A stretch of 64,000 nucleotides of DNA from Elymus sibiricus (taxonomy: Eukaryota; Streptophyta; Magnoliopsida; Poales; Poaceae), in contig CM077664.1 in assembly GCA_039707655.1 (NCBI GenBank), positions 123,664,485 through 123,728,484 of the forward strand, written 5' to 3'. The notes under the pieces were generated by a model, which worked only from the letters and a program-made list of their open reading frames with translations, did no database searches and was not told the origin of the DNA. How positions within the stretch are numbered: the stretch's first letter is position 1; the number at the start of each line of letters is the position of its first letter. Position numbers and translations under genes: made by a program. Shown here piece by piece: positions 42,762-54,580 of this stretch.

Positions 42762-45076
42762 CTCGCGCCCTTGCTCTTCCGAGATGCACCTCAGCGAAAC
42801 GCCATTGGGGCGCCTGCGGTACAGCTCGCCATCTTGTAAGCTGTAGGCAGTGGCCTGCCGGGCCACGCGCTTTGCCTCTGAGTCCTTCTCCGGGAGGGTG
42901 CCGCGAAGCAAGTAGGCCTTGAATTCCGCGGCCCAGCTGTCTGCTTGAGGCTCCAGCGCCAACAGCAGGTGGGCCCCTGAGGCTGGGCCGTAGTCTGGCG
43001 CGCCCGTGGGTAGTGCGGGCGGCAGTTCTTCGTGAAGGAGCACGGCGCTCGCGGCAAGGGGCGCGGCTGATGGCTTGAGGAGCCTCTCCTCGAAAACGCC
43101 GGGGCTCTGAGGCTCGCGGCGGGATGCTCGTTTGGCGATATCGTCAGCCTCCTTGTTGCTGCCGCGGGGGATGTGCTGCAGCTCTAGGCCAAGAAAATGC
43201 TTCTCAAGTTTACGTACCTCTTCTAGGTAGGCGGCCATGTGCTCGTCCTTGGGCTTGTAGCTTTTGTTGGACAAGTTGACGAGAAGCTGCGAATCGCCCT
43301 TGATGATCAGACGCTTGATGCCCAGAGCGAATGCGGCCTTGAGGCCGGTGATGAGGCCCTCATATTCAGCGATGTTGTTGGAAACCTTGTCGGTGTACTT
43401 GAAGCAGAGCTGCACAGCGTAATAGAACATGTCTCCTGTCGGCGAGGTGAGCATGACTCCAGCCCCCGCGCCCTGCCGGGAGAAGGCGCCATCAAAGTGC
43501 ATGGTCCAGCCGCCGGGTGCCTCGTCCCCCGGCAGTAGGGATTGGGCCTCGTGAGGCTCCTCCTCGTATGTGTCTGTCGACTCTGCCACGAAGTCAGCCA
43601 GAGCCGCGCCTTTGATGACTCTGGTGGTGGAGAACTCCAACTGGAAGGCTTGGAGCTCGATGTTCCATTCGGCGACGCGACCGGCGGCGTTGGGGCTGCG
43701 CAGAACTTGCTCCAAGGGGTAGGAAGAGATGACCTTGATGGGGTGACCCTGAAAGTAGTGGCGCAGCTTCATGGAGGCGACGAGGAGCGCGAGGAGAAGC
43801 TTCTGCTGCATGGGGTAGCGCTCGCGCGCATCTCTTAGCACGGTGCTGATGAAGTACACGGGGTGCTCGACGAGGCACGTAGTTGTGCCGGCGGCTTGCT
43901 CTTTAGGTGGCTCGCGAGACTTAACGGGCTCGGGAAGCTCACGAGGCTTGTAAGGCTCGCGAGGCTCGGAGGGCTCATGAGGCTCAGGAGGCTCACGAGG
44001 CTGGGAAGGCTCGGGAGGCTCGGAGGGCTCGGGAGGCGCAGAGGTCTTCTCCTTAGCGCAGATGCGCTCCTCTCGCACTGCTACAAGCGCCGCACTGGCC
44101 GTCTGAGGGGTGGCCGCTAGGTACAGGAGTAGGGGCTCGTGAGAGCGCGGCGCGACCGTGATGGGCGGGCTTGTGAGGTACCTCTTGAGGTCTTCAAAGG
44201 TGGCGTCTGCCTCTGGAGTCCACTTGAAAGTGCCGGACCTCTTCAGGAGCTTGAAGAAGGGCAAGGCTCACTCGCTAAACTTGGAGATGAAGCATCCCAG
44301 GGAGGCCATACATCCTGCCAAGCGCTGCATTTCCTTGAGGGTCCGGGGAGGATGCATTGATGGCCTTGATCTTCTCGGGGTTGGCCTCAATGCCACGGTG
44401 CGAGACCAGGAAGTCGAGGAGTTTCCGGAGGGGACGCCGAAGACGCATTTCTTCGGGTTGAGCTTGAGGTTGACCTTGCACAGGTTGGCGAACGTTTCCT
44501 CGAGGTCCGCGATGAGGGATCCAGCCTCGCGGGACTTGACCACGATGTCGTCGATGTAGGCCTCTGCGTTCCTCCCCATCTAAAGCCCCAGCATGATCCG
44601 CATCAGCCGCTGGAAGGTTGCGCCCACGCTCCTCAAGCCGAAGGGCATGCAGACGTAGCAGTATATGCCGCAGGAGGTGATGAAGGCCGTTCTCTCCACG
44701 TCTTCGGCCGCCATCTTGATTTGGTGATAGCCTGAGAAGGCATCTGGAAGCATAGCAAATCACACCCGGCAGTGGAGTCCATGATCTGGTCGATGCGGAG
44801 CAGTGGGAATGGATCTTGAGGGCAGAACTTGTTGAGGCTGGTGAAGTCGACGCACATACGCTCCTTGCCGCCTTTCTTGGGGATGACGACTGGATTGGCG
44901 AGCAATTTGGGATGGTGCACCTCTCGGACGACTCCAGCTTCTTCGAGCTTCTGAACTTCCTTGACAATGAAATCTTGCTTCTCTGGCGCCTGGCACCGTG
45001 CTTTTTGCTTGACGGGGCGTGCATTGGGGCACACCGCTAAGTGGTGCTCGATCACCTCCCTTGGCACACTGGACAA
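42759..45076 (-). pseudogene. T4 reverse transcriptase, RNase H and archaeal-type RNase H
   Basis: RT N-terminus at 45076-44760 (VVIPKKGGKERMCVDFTSLN), a frameshift near 44755, then RMRLGL-type sequence and YIDDIVVKS with the catalytic pair intact at about 44560. Further frameshifts near 44430 and 44350 and a TGA at 44268-44270 follow. RNase H runs to about 43690 but carries a ~45-residue Pro/Glu/Ser/Arg insert (43895-44040). The second RNase H at 43530-43130 (MHFDGAF, IAEYEGL, KGDSQLL, EADDIAKRA) is the Tat-type archaeal RNase H. Confidence 0.88.
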
Positions 45077-45139
45077 GTCAGATGCTTTCCAGGCGAAAAC
45101 ATCCGAGTTTGCCCGAAGGAAGGTGACGAGCGCGCTTTC

Positions 45140-46069
45140 CTATGCTGGATGAAGGCATGTGCCGATGGTGAAGGCAGGGCCGGAGCCGCTGCCATCCACC
45201 GACACCTTCTTCATCTCGGCACGGTCCTGAGAGAACAGCTTCTTCTTCTTTGCGGGTGCGGCCTCAGGAGGTTCGGCCGCGTCCTCGTCGGCCGGGTGAG
45301 CGACCGCGGCGGCCTTGTAGGCACGCTCGAATGTGTTGGCCGCATCCTTCTCGTCGCAGGTGACAGTGATGATGCCGCTGCAGCCGGGCATCTTGAGGAC
45401 GTTGTAGGCGTGATGGGTGGCCGCCATGAACTTGGTGAGAGCCAGGTAGCCCAAGATGGCGTTGTATGGCAGGCCGATGTGCGCCACGTCGAAGTCGATG
45501 AGCTCGGTGTGGTAGTTCTTGCGGGTGCCAAAGGTGACGGGGAGGCGCACTTGCCCCAGAGGGATGGTGGAGCCATCGGTCACTCTGGAGAAGGACCTGG
45601 CCGGCATCAGCTGATCGTAGGGCACTTGGAGCGTCTCGAAGGTTTCGATGGAGATCACGTTGAGGCCGGCGCCCCCGTCGATGAGGGTCTTGGTGACCGC
45701 GACATTGTTGATGGTAGGAGTGCACAGCATGGGGAGCGCGCCTGCGGAGGCCGCGGACTTGGGGTGGTCCTTGGAGTCGAAGGTTATGGCGTACTGCGAC
45801 CACTTGAGGGGCCGCGTGGCCTCAGGCCTCGGGAGGGCGGCATACACCTCGTGAGAGAATTGCTTGAAGTGGCGTATGGACGCGGGGGCCTGAGACCCGC
45901 CAAGGATGCAGGCGACCATGCGAGGCTCCTGGTAGCCCCCAGCGCCCTCATCAGGCTGGTTGACGTCGTTCCTCCGGGGCGGCGGCGGCAGCGGCGGAAG
46001 AGCGGCATTGGCCTGGGGGTTCGCCTCACGAGGCTGGTCGCGCCAGGCGGCCTCATGAGGCTGGTCGCG
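45140..46069 (-). pseudogene. T4 protease region
   Basis: Same phase as gag. TLIDGGAGLNVIS is the aspartic protease active-site block and ILGYLALTKFMA the second block. It follows a TGA at 46070-46072 at the end of gag and ends at a stop (45140-45142), beyond which the RT linker continues in the same phase. Confidence 0.82.
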
Positions 46070-47545
46070 TCAGCCCTGGCGGAAGTTGCCATTGTCGTTG
46101 CGGCCGTCCCAAAGGTTGCCGCCGCGGCCACCTTCGCGGCCGACGCCGCGGCCACTGCGGTCGTCTCGGCGGCCCTGGCGCTCGTCGCGGAGCAGCTTGA
46201 GCTCCTGACAGTCTTCAATGCTGTGGGAGCGCACATTGTGGTTCGCGCAGAGCGGCCGGCCGTCCTTCCTAGGCTCATCGTGGTCATGGCCGCGCTTCTG
46301 CTCGGGCTCTGCCGCGAGCACGGCCGGGCCCTTACGCTTGATGTCCTTGTTCTTGGTCTTGGCGGCATCGAGCACCGCATCGGGGTCGTTGTGGACGAAG
46401 AGGCGGCCTTCCTCAGCCTTGGCGCACTTGTCGGCAAGGTCGAATAGTTCAAGCATCGAGTCTAGTTCGTCGTTGATGCTGAGCTTCTCGTGCATCTTGA
46501 CGTCCGTGACGCTGGTGGTGAACGCAGAGATGACGGCCACATCGGAGGCACGCGGTATCTTGTTGTGCACTTGGCTGAAGCGCTGGGTGTACTTGCGGAG
46601 GGTCTCGCCTGGGCACTGCCGCACGTGCCGCAGGTCGTTGATGGTGAGGGAGCGGTCCTGGGTGCCCTTGAACTTGGAGACGAACTGGCTGCAGAGCTCG
46701 GCCCACGATGAGATGGACACCTCGGGGAGGTTCATGAGCCAGGAGCGCGGGCCGTCCTTGAGGGCCATGGGGAACTAGTTCGCCATGACCTTGTCGTCGC
46801 CGTTCACTGCCTCGACGCTCAGCGGGTAGAGCTGAAGGAACTCCACAGGGTTGGGGGTGCCGTCGTAGCACGGAGGCAGCTCAGGCTTGAACTTCGCGGG
46901 CCACACCACACGACGCAGCTCGCGGGTGAAGGCGCGGCAGCCCATGCCGCTTGAGGGGACGCCACCGACGAGGGCGGCGCGGTTCTGGCGCCCAGCCGCC
47001 GCAACCTCCTGGACGGCCTGGTCCTGGCGCTGGCGTTGGCGCTCGAGGAGCACTCGCGCGTCGGGGGGCGCGCGTCTGATGATCTGGCAGCTGGCCTCGT
47101 CACGGACCGGCGGGGACGCGCCACGGGACGGCTCGCGTGCCTGCTCGTTGCACTGGGGCCCGCCGTGCTCGTCGCGCAGGGGAGGCGGTGGAGGAGCGCC
47201 GTGCGCCAAGTCCCCAGCGTGAGAAGGCAGAGGGCGGAGCAAGTGGGAAGGCGCCGGAGCATCCCTGGCGGCGTTGACGAGCTCGGTGATGCGGCCAAGC
47301 CAGGCGTCGTAGCCGGCGTCAGCTGGACAGTAGCGGAGCAGCTCGCGTGCCATGAGCAGTGCGGCCTGCGCGTTTGGTGGCCCATGGTGGGCGAGGGAGG
47401 AAGAGGCTGTGGCGGTCTGGCCGTTCGCCTGCACGGAGGGGTGAAGGGAGGAGTCATGCTGCTCACGAGCAGCGGGGTCAGTGGCAGCAGCAGCCTGGAT
47501 AGGGTGGTGGCGGTTGCCGCGGGCCATAGGCTCCGTCTGAGCCAC
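46070..47545 (-). pseudogene. T4 gag
   Basis: Starts MAQTEPMARG, 89 nt inside the PBS. The N-terminal half is Ala/Pro-rich; the capsid-like part has SWAELCSQFVSKFKG and ETLRKYTQRFSQVHN. A Tat-type knuckle, CANHNVRSHSIEDC, lies near 46220. One in-frame TAG at 46775-46777, before FPMALKDG, probably derives from TGG. Confidence 0.85.
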
Positions 47546-47633
47546 GCGGCCGGCCCTGCGCTCAGCGCGCTCACGGCGGGTGTCGGCTATGAAGCTAGTG
47601 GAGCAGAGGGTGGAGCGGAAGAACAGTAGCGCA

Positions 47634-47651
47634 CTCCTACCTGGCGCACCA
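47634..47651 (-). other. T4 primer-binding site
   Basis: Reverse strand TGGTGCGCCAGGTAGGAG, three bases from the LTR end. tRNA not assigned. Confidence 0.7.
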
Positions 47652-47654
47652 AAA

Positions 47655-48548
47655 TGTTGGAGTTGGGGCTCCGGGGACCCAAAGGTTCGAACACTGGGGT
47701 GAGCTCGTTCCTACCGCCTCGTCCCCTGCCGCGGCTAAGCTATGGCAAAACTACGGCGGGAGTGCGCTAGCGGGGGCAAGCCACGGACTCAACGGTTTAC
47801 CCAAGTTCGGGCCACCTTGCGGTGTAAAACCCTACTCCTGCTTGGTTGGGATTGCTCTGGTGTGGGAGAGAGTACAAGGTTGGGGATGATGGGAACAAGA
47901 GCCGATCGGATCCCCTCTACAATGGCAGCTCTGCCCCCTTTATACCTGCCTTGGTCCTCTTCCCCCTGAAAACTTAGGCGGGAAGGGTTGCCACACTTGG
48001 CGGGTTTTGAAAGGGGACAGGTGCTCAGGCTATCCTGACTAAAGGCGGTCTTCGCCTGCAAAACCATGATCCATGACGCACCGGTGGGCTCGGTGATGAC
48101 CTCCGCCCTACGCGCCCGCCGTCTTGGTCTTCTTTTGTCGATCGGGCAACCTTTGGAAGTTCTTTGGGAAGTGGACTGCTGGCCTTGCTCCCTTAGCACA
48201 AAAGGGGAAACCCTCTTCATCTGCGCCTGCTGGCGCGGCTTCTGTCGCCGCGCACGTCACCCACGTGATGGGCACGAGACCGCGCTGCCGAACCGAACAG
48301 CCTTCGTCTTGAGCGCCTTCGGGAGGAAGCCTCGGGAGGCCGCACCGCGAGAGGGCCTCATGAGGCTGCTGGTGAAGATGCTGAGCCTTGCTCGCCGCTC
48401 CCTGAGGAGGGGTCCTCAGGAGGCCAGGGCCTCATGAGGGGTCTTGGTGAGATGCTTGGTGGTGACGGCCTGCTGGGCGCACGCCAGGCGTTGCGCCGTG
48501 GGCCAAAGGTAGACGGGCCTAGATACCCTGGGTTCCACGGGCCCGACA
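47655..48548 (-). repeat. T4 5' LTR
   Basis: 894 bp; on the reverse strand it starts TGTCGGGCCCGTGG and ends ACTCCAACA. It carries the same promoter block as the other copy (reverse TATAAAGG near 47939). Confidence 0.92.
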
Positions 48549-50450
48549 CTCGCCCAATCCCTCTGTAGCTGCGCGGCCGAGCTCGCACTAGCTCCACTCC
48601 CGGAGGCGGTCCTCGCGCCACTCGATGGTGTCTCCCCTTCGGCCCGACGGCCGGCGTCGCCAGGACCCCCGCCGCCGGCTCGAGCTCCGCTCTCGCCCTG
48701 ACTGGTGGTAGGCACGTCGGCAGCCGACCTCGGCGAGAGGGTCGACGGCTCGTGAGAACGCATCGGGTGCCGCGGCGAGCTCGCGTCCTAGGATCCCCAC
48801 ACGGCGCTCCCGGCTCTGCCCGGGTGCGCCGCACCCCTCCGTGTGGCCGCGTCCGCCCACGCCTTCATGGAAAGCTCGGCCTCCTCCAGCATAGCCCGCT
48901 CCAGATCCTTCCAAGTGGCACGCTCCCGCTCCTCGGGCGTGGAAGCCCCAGCATCCCCCTCCTCGACCAGGGCCGGCGTCCCCGCGGCTGTGAGGACGAT
49001 GGGAGCCCTGCCGCCACGCGGGGAGAGATAAGCAAGCTAAAGGAAACACGAAACAACAAAAGGCCCGGGGTTGTAGCCCAGACCGGCCAAGAAGTGCTTA
49101 CCCGGTGCTCGTGGGGATCGCCCGTTTCGGGGTCGGCGTTGGTACAAGACGACGCGCCCTCTTCGCGCCCGGGCGCCCTCCTTCCGGCTGCGACCCCGCC
49201 GGGCGTTTCCCGGCCGAGGTCCCGACCTCCTGCTTCCCATGCGGCCGGGCGGGGCCCTCTGGCCGGCCGGCCGGCTTCGGCTCTGCCGCCCTACACGGCA
49301 GCCCAACCGAAATGATAGCCTCGCCGGCAGCGGCGGACGACGCAGCTGGAGGCATTACTTCATGCGCCTTGCACGCCTCGTCGGGGTCCTCCGAGTCGTC
49401 GTCCGACCCGGTCTCCGCGTCCGAAGCCTCCCGGTCCGTCTCGAAGGCTGGCGGGTTCGCCCCGTTCCACACAATCTGGCGAGAGAATCTCTGCAACCGT
49501 CACCAAGCCCGGCGTCAGCATGGCACAGGAAAGGGCGAAGGAAACAGTGAAGGCCGGCCGAGGACATACCTGGGGCGCCGGGTGCGCGCGGCTATACGGC
49601 TCTTTCCCAAAGCTCCAGGTGCTCGGGTCGAGCTTGGAGGAGGAGACGTGATTCACCCGCTTGGCAACCCAGGCCGGCGTCATCTCAGAAGTCGCCAACC
49701 AGCACGGGTCGAACCGGCCGCTCATGTCGCATATGCGGTGCGGCCGGCGCTGCAACGGCAGCACCCGGTGGTCGACGAATGCCGCGATGAGGTCCGTTCC
49801 ACACAGGCGCTCCACGTTCGTTAGCTGCTCCAGCCGGCCGCAGACCGCAATGGCCTCTTCCGTCGATCTGCGCGGCTTGAAGCTCCAGTTGTGCCTCTCC
49901 ACCGGAGCAACATCCGTGAATGGCGGCAGGTTTACGTAATCGGATGACGGATCCGCGTTCTTCACGTAGAAGAATGAGCGCTGCCACTTCTTCACCGACT
50001 CCAGCAGCGGCAGCTTAGGGAAGCCGCCCACGGGCCGGATGGTCACACAAGCTGCTCCACAGGAGGTCATCACCGGTCCCCCCGGCGGCGGTGCCGTCTG
50101 CGGCTTGAGGAAGAAGCACCTATTCCAGATGTCCACCGACGGCTCCAACCCGGTGTAGCCCTCGCAGAAGGCCACGAACGCGGAGAGTTGGAGGATCGAG
50201 TTGGGCCCCTGGTGGTGGGGCTGGAGGACAAAGTGGTCGAGGAAGTGGCGGAAGAAGCCACTGGCAGGGAGGCCAAACCCATGGGCGAAATGCTCAGCAA
50301 AGACAACGACCTCTCCGTCCTACGGCTGGGGCGCGACCTCGTCACCCGGGGCTCGCGCGGCCACGCGCTCCACCGGCGGCAGTCTCCGTCGAGAGCGAAG
50401 GTGCGCGATGAGCTCACCCGAAACATAGGAGCCCTCCCATGAGCATTTCT
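48549..50450 (-). pseudogene. T3 antisense gene, 5' half
   Basis: Reverse-strand exons: about 50450-49570, 49490-49102 and 49007-48549 (then T4). The start codon is uncertain. Exon 1 reads WEGSYVSGELIAHL, an in-frame TAG near 50310, then PASGFFRHFLDHFVLQPHH and SVKKWQRSFFYVKN, the clearest 'putative gypsy type transposon' domain in the window, ending YSRAHPAPQ at a GTATGT donor. Exon 2 is acidic then basic (KRARR, NLS-like). Exon 3 begins the coiled-coil part. A reverse-strand ATTTAAAT at 50604-50611 is a TATA candidate. The gene resumes at 27547. Confidence 0.7.
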
Positions 50451-50741
50451 GCGGCGGACCTACGCGCTGCGGTCAGCCTGTCGCACGGAGCGGCGGCGGT
50501 GGCGGGCGTACGGACGCAGGCGCGCAGAGAGAGAGGAAGAAGAAGCAGCAGCGGCAGGGCGGGGCGAGGAGCGTTTGTGCCTAGACTCCTCGTCCTCCCC
50601 CTCATTTAAATCCCGTGGGGCGTGGGGGAAGTGGGATCGTTTGCGCCCACGCTCTCCCACCCCCACCGCGGTGTGCGGGCGCATTAAAGCGCCTCGGGAA
50701 GCGCAATCGTCAAGGGCAGCCACAGAAAATCCTCGGTCCAG

Positions 50742-51665
50742 CCGGGGTGGTCAGCACCCCTCGGTCCAGCCCGCTTGCCAGCCGGCCTGATAACCCTCGA
50801 CTCGGCCCGGCATGTCGAAGACCTTCTACCCGGCCTGCTCGCCAGCCGGCCCGAAGACCCTCGACCCGCCCAGGCGCCTCGGTGAAGCTCAACCCGGCCC
50901 GCTCGCCAGCCGGCCTGAAGGCCCCTGACAAGGACGGGCATGATGAAGGAGCCCGAACCAGCCACGCCGAAGGCGGTGGGTGCCCAAGCCGGCATCGGCT
51001 CTAGCCGGCTAGGTGACGAGATAGCCCCCCACGACGGAGCCAGCGTGGCTACAGTATGCGCCGCCCTGCAGACCGGGCGAGCGTGGCTACAGGGAGCCCG
51101 GATATCGTGGCCCGGGGTCGGCGGCGGCGACCTGGCGGGGCGCTGTAGTAGAACAGTGCCCGCCGCTCCATGACGCAGGCGAAGACGTGCAGCAGTACCG
51201 GGCGGCTGGCGGGGTCCGCAGCCGGCGGGCCCCAGCAGCCGGTGGGTCCCACTGTCCGGCATGAGATGATGACCGCAGGGCCCCGTGCCCGATAGATTAC
51301 CATTGTACCCCTGGGGAGCCGGCCTATAAGACCCCCAGGGAGCCCTCCATGCAGAAAGGAGAGACTGCGCTCCTGATCCCCACACGAAGCACTCCACCAT
51401 TAAACCCGGAGAAGAGAGCAAGACCTCATGCCTCCTCCCCCCAAAAAACAGCTCAAGGAGCCCCATTGTAGCTCGTCTAGTGACCCATCTAGTTGTGTTT
51501 GCAGGACTAGGGGTGTTACCTCCCCCGGAGAGCCCCGAACCTGGGTACATCATGTGTCGTCCACTGCTTGTCCCCATTCACGCCTCCGGAACGCTCCGAC
51601 GTCCTCCGGCCCCAACCACGTTCGATTAGCCTAGCCATGGCATCTGCCGTGAGAATACCACGACA
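50742..51665 (+). repeat. T3 3' LTR, lacking its first ~54 bp
   Basis: Aligns with 20726-21649. The first 54 bp of the LTR and the PPT are missing: the sequence before 50742 (CAGAAAATCCTCGGTCCAGC) is neither. CTATAAG near 51324. Followed by the right ACAAT duplication (51666-51670). Confidence 0.85.
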
Positions 51666-51670
51666 ACAAT

Positions 51671-51701
51671 AAAAAATTATTGATACGTTGGAGACGTATC
51701 A
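51671..51701 (-). repeat. A2 3' LTR, terminal fragment
   Basis: Reverse strand TGATACGTCTCCAACGTATC is the LTR start; it is followed on its right by the A2 PPT (51702-51716, reversed AAGCTTGGGGATGCT). Confidence 0.85.
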
Positions 51702-54580
51702 AGCATCCCCAAGCTTAATTCCTGCTCGTCCTCGAGTAGGTAAATGATAAAAACAGAATTTTTGATGTGGAATGCTACCTATCATGTTTCATCATGTAAT
51801 CTTTCTCTTACGGTATGAATAATAAGATCCAAATGATTCAAAGCAATAGTCTATAATTTGATATAAAGACATCAATACTCAGGCATACTAACAAACAATC
51901 ATGTCTTTCAAAATAAAAATGCTAAAGAATGTTATCCCTACAAAATCATATAATCCTGTCATGCTCCATCTTCTTCACACAAAGTATTTATCATGCACTA
52001 CCCCGATGACAAGCTGAGCAATTGGTTCATACTTTTTAACGCGCTTCAGCTTTTTCAACTCCCACTCAATACATGAGCGCAAGCCATGGATATAGCACTA
52101 TGGGTGGAATAGAGTATGGTGGTAGAGGTAGATAAGAGAAGTCAAAAATAAGAAGATAGTCTCACATCGACGAGGCTAATCAACGGGCTATGGAGATGCC
52201 CATCAATTGATGTCAATGCAAGGAGTAGGGATTGCCATGCAACGGATGCACTAAGAGCTCTAAGTGTATGAAAGCTCAACATGAAAACTAAGTGGGTGTG
52301 CATCCAACTTGCTTGCTCATGAAGACCTCGGGCATTTGAGGAAGCCCGTCATCGGAATATACAAGCCAAGTTCTATAATGAAAAATTCTCACTAGTATAT
52401 GAAAGTGACAAAATAGGAGACTCTCTATATGAAAAACATGGTGCTACTCTGAAGCACAAGTGTGGAAAAAGGATAGTAACATTGCCCCTTCTCTCTTTTT
52501 CTCTTTTTTCTTTTTTTTCATGGCTCTTTTTCGCCTCTTTTTTTTAGAATGGTCTCATGGACCTCATCCCCACCTTTTTGAGGACTCATTAGTCTCCACC
52601 ATTCTTTCCTCACTGGGACAATGCTCTAATAATGATGATCATCACACCTCTATTTACTTACAACTCAACATTACAACTCGATACTAGAACAAAAATATGA
52701 CTCTATATGAATGCCTCTGGCAGTGTACCAGGATGTGCAATGATGCTAGCGTAACATGTATAAAAATGATGAACGGTGGCTGAGCCACAAATACTATGTC
52801 AGCTATATGATCATGCAAAGCAATATGACAATGATGATGTATGTCATAAAAACGGAATGGTGGAAGTTGCATGGCAATATATCTCGGAATGGCTATGGAA
52901 ATGCCATGATAGGTAGGTATGGTGACTGTTTTGAGAAAGATATAAAGAGGCTTATGTGTGATAGAGCGTACATATCACGGGGTTCGGATGCACCGACGAA
53001 GTTTGCACCAACTCTCGATGTGAGAAAGGGTAATGCACAGTACCGAAGAGGCTAGCAAATTGCGGAAAGGTGAGAGTGTGTATAATCCATGGACTCACAT
53101 TAGTCATAAAGAACTCACATACTTATTGCGAAAGTTTATTAGCCCTCGAAGCAAAGTACTACTATGCATGCCCCTAGAGGGATAGATTGGTAGGACAAGG
53201 TCCATCGCTCGTCCCCGACCGCCACTCATAAGGTAGAAAATCAGTAATAAATCATGCTCCAACTTCTTAGCATAACGACAGATCATACGTGCATGCTTCG
53301 GGAATCACAAACCTTAACACAATTATTCTTACTAAACCACAATCATCTACTAGTACCTCTCCCATATTACCATCTTAATATCGCTAAACTATCGCAAGGA
53401 ATCAAATTTATCATATTCAGTGATCTACATGAAAGTTTTTATTATATCCCTCTTGAATACCTATCATATCAGGACCAAATTCATAACCCGTGCATATTAC
53501 CATTGCTATCATGAGACTCTCAAAAATATATAAGTGAAGCATGAGAGTGCAACTATTTTTTTAAAATATAACCACCGCCGTGCTCTAAAAGATATAAGAG
53601 AAGCACTAGAGCAACGGCCTAGCTCAAAAGATATAAGTGAAGCACATAAAGTATTCTAACAAATCACGAATAATGTGTATCCCTCTCAAAAAGATGTGTT
53701 CAGCAAAGATGATTGTGACAACTAAAAAGCAAACAAAATCAATCAAACTATATCACAAGACGCTCCAAGTAAAACACATATCATATGATGAATAAAAATA
53801 TAGCTCCAAGTGAGTTACCGATAGATTGTAGACAAAAGAGGGGATGCCTTCCGGGGCATCCCCAAGCTTAGACGCTTGAGTCTTCCTTGAATATTACCTT
53901 GGGGTGCCTTGGTCATCCCCAAGCTTAGGCTCTTGCCGCTCCTTATTCCTTTATCCATCGTAGTCTCACCCAAAACTTGAAAACTTCAGCACACAAAACT
54001 CAACAGAAACCTCGTGAGATCCGTTAGTATAACAAATAAATCTTTAACTTTTAGGTACTGTAGTAAATTGATTCATATTTAATATTGGCATAATGCTACT
54101 GTACTCCAACTTCTCCATGACTCATACCCCCCGATATGATGCATAGATTCATCAAAATAAACAAACTATGCAACAAAAACAGAATCTGTCTAAAAGAGAA
54201 CAGTCTGTAAAGATCTGAATTATGGTCATATTTTGTAACTCCAAAAATTCTGCAAAATTAGGAAAACGTGGAAAATGCATATATAAATACTGTGTAAAAA
54301 AATCAGAAGGTTCTGACACTCCATCGAAAATTAGAAATTCCAGCACTGGACGCAAAAGTTTCTGTTTTCAAACAGCATCTATCATACTATCTTCCAAATC
54401 ATCCCAAAGGCATTACTTGGCACAAACACTAATTAAAACATAAAAATACAATCATAACAGAAGCTATAATTGTGCAAACACAAAAAACAGAAGGTAAAAG
54501 CAAAAAATTATTTTATTCATTGGGTTGCCTCCCAACAAGCGCTATTGTTTTATGCCCCTCGCTAGGCATAATGCATAGTT
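51702..54580 (-). other. A2 long non-coding 3' region
   Basis: No ORF with coding support in 2.9 kb. Its first 1.25 kb is clearly similar to A3 (61719-62968). It holds pyrimidine tracts (52490-52550), three AAAGATATAAG.GAAGCAC copies (53525-53655), a GGGGATGCC/GGCATCCCC hairpin at 53840-53863 and two extra PPT-like CATCCCCAAGCTTA sites (53857-53870, 53914-53927). Confidence 0.7.

Larger units (their letters stand above)
27548..48548 (-). mobile_element. T4: reversed Tat-like Gypsy element
   Basis: Reverse strand order: 5' LTR (48548-47655), PBS, gag, protease, RT, RNase H, archaeal-type RNase H, integrase, spacer, antisense gene (read on +), PPT and 3' LTR (37403-27548, split by C1). CTCGC duplications flank it at 27543-27547 and 48549-48553. 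Own length is about 12 kb. It inserted into an exon of T3's antisense gene. Confidence 0.92.
20672..51665 (+). mobile_element. T3: non-autonomous Tat-like Gypsy element (gag-PR plus antisense gene)
   Basis: 5' LTR 20672-21649, PBS, decayed gag-protease, non-coding DNA, antisense spliced gene (split by T4), truncated 3' LTR ending 51665. Its own sequence totals about 10 kb once T4 is removed. No RT, RNase H or integrase homology was seen between protease and antisense gene, so it would depend on enzymes from a related element. Flanked by perfect ACAAT duplications. Confidence 0.88.

Noticed and set aside
45041..46447. 468-codon + strand ORF
   Set aside because: Shadow of the reversed T4 gag-protease, which has clear domain motifs.
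50684..51577. 297-codon reverse-strand ORF
   Set aside because: Lies in the T3 3' LTR; GC-rich with no domain.
52490..52550. Possible retroposon poly-A/T tail
   Set aside because: A similar pyrimidine tract occurs at the matching place in A3 (62500-62610), so it is part of the element.
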